Part shown: positions 58,104 to 64,000 of the stretch, in pieces | Position numbering within the stretch: position 1 is the first letter of the stretch | Layout: every line of letters begins with the position of its first letter | Assembly: GCA_947650285.1 (NCBI GenBank) | Contig: CANTFL010000910.1 | Location: 1 to 64,000, forward strand | DNA: 64,000 nucleotides | Source: Hyaloperonospora brassicae | Taxonomy: Eukaryota > Oomycota > Peronosporomycetes > Peronosporales > Peronosporaceae | Direction: 5' to 3' | Position numbers and translations under genes: made by a program | The notes under the pieces: model-generated | What the model was told of the DNA's origin: nothing | What the model saw: the letters and a program-made list of their open reading frames with translations, nothing else | Databases searched by the model: none

Positions 58104-60995
58104 TCAACTTTCACGCGCATAAAGAGAGAACGCAAGCTGCGAGCCAAAGCCTGCAGCGAAACGAAGCGCATACTTGTGGGCGTGAGCACCTCCCGACGCA
58201 AGACGAAGAGATGTGTTGCCCAAGTTTGGGTCGTGGGTTTCAAAATGCACCACAGGTGGAACACATCCGTGGCGTAAACCCTCGATGGCAGCCACGTCCT
58301 CAAACGCTACAGCCATGGGGTGTCCAGTAAATCCCTTCGTGTTTGCAATCATTAGCTGAGCAAGCAGCTTCGAGCCGAAAGCTGCGCGCAACGCTGTCAC
58401 TTCCGTGTAAGCACACGAAGACGTCGCGGATGCGTTCGTGCATGTCTCATGGCTGTAGTAGACTCCGTTGCAAGCTATCTCCTCTCGCGTGATACCGAAA
58501 TCGTTTTCTACGCGTTGCAAAAACCGCATGAGCTCTTGGCCAACGTGGGTCGGCTCCAGTGCAGCACCGTGATAGGCCGAGTTGCTGAACTGGGAGGCAA
58601 CTAAATGCACAACCTTCTTGTTGGTAGATCCAGTCACTACGCGCTCTGCGAAAGCCACAGGAGACTCCAACACCAACCCGATCGCACCGCTGCCGACAAT
58701 CATACCGCTACGCTTCGCATCAAATGGACGTGCTGCAGCACTGACCGTCGGGGCAATGCACGCAGCGCCAAGTGCCCGAAAGCCACCACCAATCAGCGGC
58801 ATCAAAGTCTCCGAGCTGGCGGTGTCGCTGGATATCACAATTACCCGCTGACATTTACCGGACCGAATCCAATCTTGAGCCATGCCAACTGCTTGTGTTG
58901 TGCCTGCGCATGCCGCGTTGATTTGCGTGTTAGGTCCACGTGCTCCAATAAACTGTGCAAGCTGAGCATTTGCAAGCACCAGCAGTCGGAATAAAATCTT
59001 AGTATCCATTGCATAGGCCAACTCACCCTTGTTCTTGCTTTCTTCGTGGTAACGAGAGGTTTCTGACACCGCAGCATCCATCGCTGGAAATGATGTGGCG
59101 TATATCACACCCGTTGAGTCGCGCATATGCTCAGGCAAGTGCCAATTCGCATTTGATCCGTCCACAAGTCCAGCGCTGCGAACAGCCTCAAGGCCAGCAG
59201 CCACAGCCAACTGGGTGGGCTTATCCATCGAACGCGCGATCGTCGCGGCTATGCCATACTCTTTCTCGAGGTCCATGTCATTCGTAACCGCAGACACTTG
59301 AATACAATCCTCACGAGTAGAGACGGGTGAACGGGTCACGTTGCCGGTAGCTTTGTTTGTGCTGATTTGCACTATGTTTCGAGCCACCATTTTGTCCTTG
59401 TCGGCATCGATAAGCTCACGAATACAATTTTCGCCCCGCAAAAGCTTTTCAATCGATTTTTCGCCTTCAAACACCTTGGTTTGACCCGGCAGGCCGACAC
59501 TAGTACCACTTACGTAAACAGCGCCAGCAGCTTCTAGCATTGTCTTGGTCATGAGACTTTGTTCCTGCGTATCTCCCGCAGACGTGACGTTCGGCTTTGA
59601 ACGAGCGTAAAAGCGGCGACCCATGTTATCGATGCGGTCGAGGTAAAACTCACCTGCAGGAATGGAAGCAATCGACTGCGTGAGCTTCACATCGTGTTCC
59701 GCACCATATGTGACCTGACGCAACTTCATGCGCGCAGTGAACTCCTCCGGAGACTTTTTAGTACGACGCGCGAGACGCGCGATAAGGTCGAGGGACTCGG
59801 CGATCTTGCCCAGTGAGAACTTGCCCTTAGCTGATTCGGACGGCTCACGCGTGTGGAGCACAAACATAGAAGCAAGGCTTCCCGAGCCGTACGAAAACAA
59901 AAGCACCCGAGCACCAAGCGCCAGTTCCTTGGCCCGTGCGTGCACCAACGTTGCCAGGTTCATGTATACTGCTGCCGTGTAAGAGTTCCCAAGCTGCTGA
60001 GAAGTAGTGCAGCTCGGCGACACCTTGGCCTCAAAATCCTCACTCGCCACGTTGCGAGCAGCAAGATCCAGCTCTCGGTCATTTAGTGTATCGCAAAGCG
60101 GTGCGTTCGTCCACTTTGTCAGCGTAGCGTATTTTTCCTTTGCAGCCTCGTCACCACTGCTCAGTAGACGTCTCGAGTCGTGAAAAACCAGACGAGCAAA
60201 TGACTTTTGCACCAACTTGTAGTACGGCGAGTGGAAGACCGCGTAGTCCATAGACGACATACCGACGACTTGTTTTTGATCAGTTGAAGCCAGCAACTTG
60301 CTCTTCTTGCAGAAAAGCTGGTAGCATTCATCAAGCGCATGCAGATAACACGCGTTCGACAGCTGGCCGTCCACTGTCGGGTACTCGCTGGTCATATTGG
60401 GCTTGTAAAAGTCCCACACGTTGGTCGCATGAGTAGCTTTGGTCCGGCAGTCCAATACCATTGGCGCGTCGGGTCCAATGAGCATCGCCACGGCACCACA
60501 GCCGCCACTGGGCCGTGCAGGTCCCTGGGCATACACGGCGATATCAGCGGCCACCACAATAGCATACCGTCCGTCCCAGAAGCTGCTGTCGATCCACGCC
60601 ACGGCGTTCAGCAGCGCTGCCGTGCCGCCGTAACAGGCATTCACGACCGTCGCGCCCTCGACGTCTGCATTGGCTCCAAAGAGCTGCATCAGCACTGTCT
60701 TTGCCGACTTGCTCTTGTCCAGCAGCGTCTCAGTACCCACTTCGAGACGTCCGACCTGCTCAGGCGACACGTCATAGCGACTCAAGAGCCTCGAGACGGC
60801 CGTCAGCGCCAGCGCGTGCACGTCCTCGCGGTCGCCAGGCACCGCCATGCGCAGCTGTCCCAGTCCGAGCGTATACTTGCCGCGACTGACGCCGTCGTAG
60901 CGTTCCATGTCCTGCTGGTCCACGTAGTCGGACGGGAAGTGCACTTCCATGGCCAATATGCCCACATTCCGGGGACGCGAAGGAGGTGATGTCAT
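58104..60995 (-). CDS. HMG-CoA synthase / beta-ketoacyl synthase fusion protein
   Basis: 963 residues without introns. The ATG at 60995-60993 is chosen because the open frame upstream has only a TTG. Residues ~10-460 are HMG-CoA synthase, which condenses acetyl-CoA with acetoacetyl-CoA in the mevalonate pathway: catalytic Glu89 (RLEVGTETLLDKSKS), Cys121 (NACYGGTAAL) and His255 (FHSPYYKLVQKS) match human E95, C129 and H264. Residues ~490-960 are a thiolase-fold ketoacyl synthase: Cys696 (NAACAGTTQA), His849 (YYSHETCTN), and Lys887/His892 (NTKGFTGHPMAVA). Both halves keep a full catalytic set. No acyl carrier, acyltransferase or transmembrane segment is seen, and no clear targeting peptide. Ordinary HMG-CoA synthases are about 450-520 residues, so the KS half is an addition. 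The substrate of the KS half is unknown. Confidence 0.88.
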   Translation of the reverse strand: MTSPPSRPRNVGILAMEVHFPSDYVDQQDMERYDGVSRGKYTLGLGQLRMAVPGDREDVHALALTAVSRLLSRYDVSPEQVGRLEVGTETLLDKSKSAKTVLMQLFGANADVEGATVVNACYGGTAALLNAVAWIDSSFWDGRYAIVVAADIAVYAQGPARPSGGCGAVAMLIGPDAPMVLDCRTKATHATNVWDFYKPNMTSEYPTVDGQLSNACYLHALDECYQLFCKKSKLLASTDQKQVVGMSSMDYAVFHSPYYKLVQKSFARLVFHDSRRLLSSGDEAAKEKYATLTKWTNAPLCDTLNDRELDLAARNVASEDFEAKVSPSCTTSQQLGNSYTAAVYMNLATLVHARAKELALGARVLLFSYGSGSLASMFVLHTREPSESAKGKFSLGKIAESLDLIARLARRTKKSPEEFTARMKLRQVTYGAEHDVKLTQSIASIPAGEFYLDRIDNMGRRFYARSKPNVTSAGDTQEQSLMTKTMLEAAGAVYVSGTSVGLPGQTKVFEGEKSIEKLLRGENCIRELIDADKDKMVARNIVQISTNKATGNVTRSPVSTREDCIQVSAVTNDMDLEKEYGIAATIARSMDKPTQLAVAAGLEAVRSAGLVDGSNANWHLPEHMRDSTGVIYATSFPAMDAAVSETSRYHEESKNKGELAYAMDTKILFRLLVLANAQLAQFIGARGPNTQINAACAGTTQAVGMAQDWIRSGKCQRVIVISSDTASSETLMPLIGGGFRALGAACIAPTVSAAARPFDAKRSGMIVGSGAIGLVLESPVAFAERVVTGSTNKKVVHLVASQFSNSAYHGAALEPTHVGQELMRFLQRVENDFGITREEIACNGVYYSHETCTNASATSSCAYTEVTALRAAFGSKLLAQLMIANTKGFTGHPMAVAFEDVAAIEGLRHGCVPPVVHFETHDPNLGNTSLRLASGGAHAHKYALRFAAGFGSQLAFSLYARES

Positions 60996-62651
60996 TGTGT
61001 TGAGACGTCGGATCAAAGAGTAGGGTAAGAGTTGAGGCGCGATGGAGATATGTGCGGGTTGAGTGGGGGTTATGATTGCGTCGATATGATCGCAAGCTCT
61101 GTGGAGGCCATTTTGACGATGTCGACGTCTATTGCACGAGGCGAGTGGGTCTGAAGTCGACGAACAATGACGCGCCTATCTTTGAAAGGATAAAAAAGTA
61201 GGATTGGTGAGCAAGGTACATGCGCTTTGTTTAAAAATCGAGCTACACATATTGTGTCACGATAAAACATGTGTGAAATGTGAGCACACGTTTCTCCATC
61301 GGTCATATCGAATGGCATATCATTGATATGATGGTCAATTCAGAAATATCATAAGTGAGGCAATGTAGTATGCACATGAGCAAAGGTAACAACTACAGAT
61401 GCTTCCATATGTACCGCCGCACTACAGATTCAAAGCACCGAATAAGTGGCAAAATACACATTACGTCTTTTCAGGATAATACATCTCGATCTGTATTGGA
61501 ATGTAACAGGAGCATCAGGGCAATATATCGGATAAGTCCATCATATGACTTTGACACCGTATTCCTTAATTATAGAGTACGTCTTATCGATCATTTGATA
61601 GCGCAAAAAGAGCAAACTTTCGTGAGAAGGCACCATAAGAAGACCTGATATGTGTATATATGAACTATTTGGTCATGCCGCGAAGGGAGAGCGCATCTTA
61701 CGTAAATGGTCACTCGGTTATATGGTCATTTTGGTCCGCTGCGTTTCAGATGACATTTGGCTACAAGTCCATTAATGTTCTATCCGCACGACCACCTATT
61801 CTGGCCACAAGTAAACATTCGTATTGCGGCACATTCGACTCAACTATGGAAAGAGACGTGCAATATCCAATTAGCATCATTCTCTTATGGATACTAATAC
61901 GCTAACACATTTATGTATCATGTGAGTAGTAATCGAGTCCGATCTAAAAGGGAAGCTTTGCATATCTTGTGGTGTCAAGCCACAGACGGTATCAAAACGC
62001 AAATAACACCTTCTATCTTCCTTTTTTGTTCTGCATCATTGTCAACAATAGTCATGTACATTGGACCTTTCGTATATGATTGCAGACGTCTGTTCTGAGA
62101 GATGTATCGATAAGTATTACCGCATGAACTGAAGTATGTACCAACAAGAAGCGTATCTATTCCGACATGTCAGAGTGAAAGACGCCTGAAAAAAACTTTC
62201 CACCACGTTACCCATCAAAAATCGCATAATTCTAAAGCAGAAGACGCGAAAAGCACAATTATAGTGGTCACGATCGTAGCATATGTCCAGATAAACAATT
62301 GATTGTACGCTCCCGCTTACATGAGCGAATGCACTTCCGCAGAGGTGGTAGAAATATACGTACGATACATTCGTATTTGTCATTCCGTTCCCCCGGAAAT
62401 GCACGCAAGAAAGAATTGTATCTTTCATTCGCTGAACCAAGATCACTCTTCGATCTGCTTTATTTGTTCATTTATTTACGGTACCGCTTTGAACACATCA
62501 GGTACAGACGCACTTAACTTATTGCATATTTTGCAGCCATCGTTGGCTGTAGCACACAACTATATCATCAGCCAGCTGTGCAAACGGCTTATGAGCTAAA
62601 ACAAGATACGACATACCCAGAATATTGTGCTACTAATGCAATTTGAAATGG
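60996..62651. other. AT-rich intergenic region
   Basis: The first ~100-200 bp must hold the promoter and leader of the fusion gene (minus strand). The rest has only short frames without recognisable domains, and I see no repeats or RNA genes. Confidence 0.5.
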
Positions 62652-62707
62652 CGTAATGGAGTGTATAGATGATCTTTTGTTGCGTTTGGCATGTGGCGTG
62701 TTTGGAA

Positions 62708-62811
62708 CCGAGTGTAGCTCAGTTGGTAGAGCGATTGACTGTAGTGTTGGATGCTGTGTATCAGTGTGCTCGGAAATCAATTGGTCGCTGGTTCGATTCC
62801 GGCCACTCGGA
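62708..62811 (+). tRNA. tRNA-Tyr (GTA), 31-nt intron, copy 1
   Basis: Acceptor CCGAGTG/CACTCGG with discriminator A, D-arm GCTC/GAGC, anticodon stem ATTGA/TCAAT (62734-62738 and 62777-62781), anticodon GTA at 62741-62743, and T-arm GCTGG-TTCGATT-CCGGC. The intron is 62745-62775, at the canonical place after position 37. The mature length is 73 nt plus CCA. Internal A and B boxes are present, and a TTTT terminator follows at 62813. Confidence 0.93.
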
Positions 62812-63472
62812 CTTTTGCGGCATCTTTTACTTCGTTTGTCTTCGAAAGTGAACTGATGTCCTTTCCACGCATTGATTGTCGACGAAGATTGCAGATACTG
62901 CCAATTCAGCATCCTTGCGCTTTGACAGATTACAGCTTTCACACAAACACGGACACATGCACAATCACGCCTTCGACCTCATTCTTGTGATATCAGGGAT
63001 ACCCATAGACGGCTACAATATCTTTTGTGTCAGCTTATCGTGCCGTCGAAACGTGATTGCTGCGCATGTACATGTCATGACAAAGTCATTGAAGACGCAA
63101 AGCAAGTACTGTGATGCAAAAGTGTATCCAGTCTCCCTCGATACAGCAGCCCAGTCAGCCGGGAAGTTGCTTTGCATCTTCTCTCCATCGGTCGATGTCA
63201 TACCGTGCCCATGCAACGATGATCTTCCAGCTAATCATACAGTATCACAGACAACCAGGACCGAGCAATGCCCAGTACTTTCTATGTGATGCATTCGGTC
63301 GTCGATAGAACGGGTCCATATGTAGCGTGAAATGAATTTGCGCACGCAAACAAGATGACGGGAAGGTGCAGCAGGAGTGTTCTGACGTGGTGTGCATCGG
63401 CGAAGCTGTGAGAGTGCGTGTCGGAGTGTGTGGATGTTTTTTTGTTGCGTTTGGCATGTGGCGTGTGTGAAA

Positions 63473-63576
63473 CCGAGTGTAGCTCAGTTGGTAGAGCGAT
63501 TGACTGTAGTGTTGGATGCTGTGTATCAGTGTGCTCGGAAATCAATTGGTCGCTGGTTCGATTCCGGCCACTCGGA
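63473..63576 (+). tRNA. tRNA-Tyr (GTA), 31-nt intron, copy 2
   Basis: Identical to copy 1 in the tRNA body and intron as far as I can see; anticodon at 63506-63508, intron 63510-63540, TTTT terminator just after. It lies 765 bp downstream of copy 1 in the same orientation. Confidence 0.93.
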
Positions 63577-64000
63577 CTTTTGCGGCATCTTTTACTTCGT
63601 TTGTCTTCCAAAGTGAACTGGTGTCCTTTCCACGCATTGATTGTCGACGAAGATTGCAGATACTGCCAATTCAGCATCCTTGCGCTTTGACAGATTACAG
63701 CTTTCACACAAACACGGACACATGCACAATCTCGCCTTCGACCTCATTCTTGTGATATCAGGGATACCCATAGACGGCTACAATATCTTTCGTGCCAGCT
63801 TATCGTGCCGTCGAAACGTGATTGCTGCGCATGTACATGTCATGACAAAGTCATTGAAGACGCAAAGCAAGTACTGTGATGCAAAAGTGTATCCAGTCTC
63901 CCTCGATACAGCAGCCCAGTCAGCCGGGAAGTTGCTTTGCATCTTCTCTCCATCGGTCGATGTCATACCGTGCCCATGCAACGATGATCTTCCAGCTAAT

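Larger units (their letters stand above)
62652..64000 (+). repeat. 765-bp tandem repeat carrying tRNA-Tyr (two copies, second cut)
   Basis: Unit 1 starts near 62652 and unit 2 near 63417 (offset exactly 765 bp at the tRNA). The sequence downstream of both tRNAs is almost identical up to the window end. Differences are few single bases (for example TCTTCGAAAG/TCTTCCAAAG, TTTTGTGTC/TTTCGTGCC). The last ~110 bp of unit 1 (about 63305-63416) has no partner in the window. Confidence 0.85.

Noticed and set aside
60996..61016. Seven more N-terminal codons on the HMGCS-KS protein
   Set aside because: They begin with TTG, not ATG; the next in-frame ATG at 60995 gives an N-terminus that starts shortly before the HMG-CoA synthase fold.

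Overview
The window is eukaryotic and best fits the repeat-rich edge of an oomycete genome (Peronosporales-like); this assignment is an inference. It rests on nested Ty1/Copia and Ty3/Gypsy LTR retrotransposons, on a Gypsy family with a second plant/archaeal-type RNase H (known in the oomycete clades Chronos and Archon), on an intron-containing tRNA-Tyr, and on an HMG-CoA synthase/ketoacyl synthase fusion gene. There is no sign of bacterial or organellar DNA.

Layout. 1-15999: two Gypsy elements of one family lie head to head and are fused through broken LTRs at about 5030. The left one (minus strand) has a decayed gag and a pol frame open to the window edge. The right one (plus strand) lacks gag, has a frameshifted pol (protease, RT, degenerate RNase H, second RNase H, integrase, chromodomain) and carries a long antisense reading frame of about 940 codons next to its 1796-bp 3' LTR. 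16000-29909: a patchwork of Copia fragments on both strands (here named A', C, E, F and A); Copia A is split by a solo LTR of the Gypsy family. 29910-52816: a tandem array of Copia B with shared LTRs. It has seven near-identical 1.93-kb LTR-gag-protease units, one intact 4.63-kb element (43387-48017), one in-frame double-Gag chimera and one gag cut off by another Gypsy. 52817-54241: the 5' end of Gypsy D (minus strand), whose LTR and gag are packed with perfect stem-loops.

54242-64000 is the host-gene part: a gene-free stretch, a predicted single-pass membrane protein (56177-57874, plus), a convergent 963-aa HMG-CoA synthase/beta-ketoacyl synthase fusion (58104-60995, minus), AT-rich intergenic DNA, and two tRNA-Tyr(GTA) genes in a 765-bp tandem repeat running off the right edge.

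The intact Copia B encodes all domains needed for its own mobility and its two LTRs look identical by eye, so it could supply activity to the truncated units. The main points of interest are the hairpin-saturated Gypsy D, the Copia B gag array, the antisense frame in the dual-RNase-H Gypsy and the HMGCS-KS fusion. All coordinates and identities were read by eye; none was computed.
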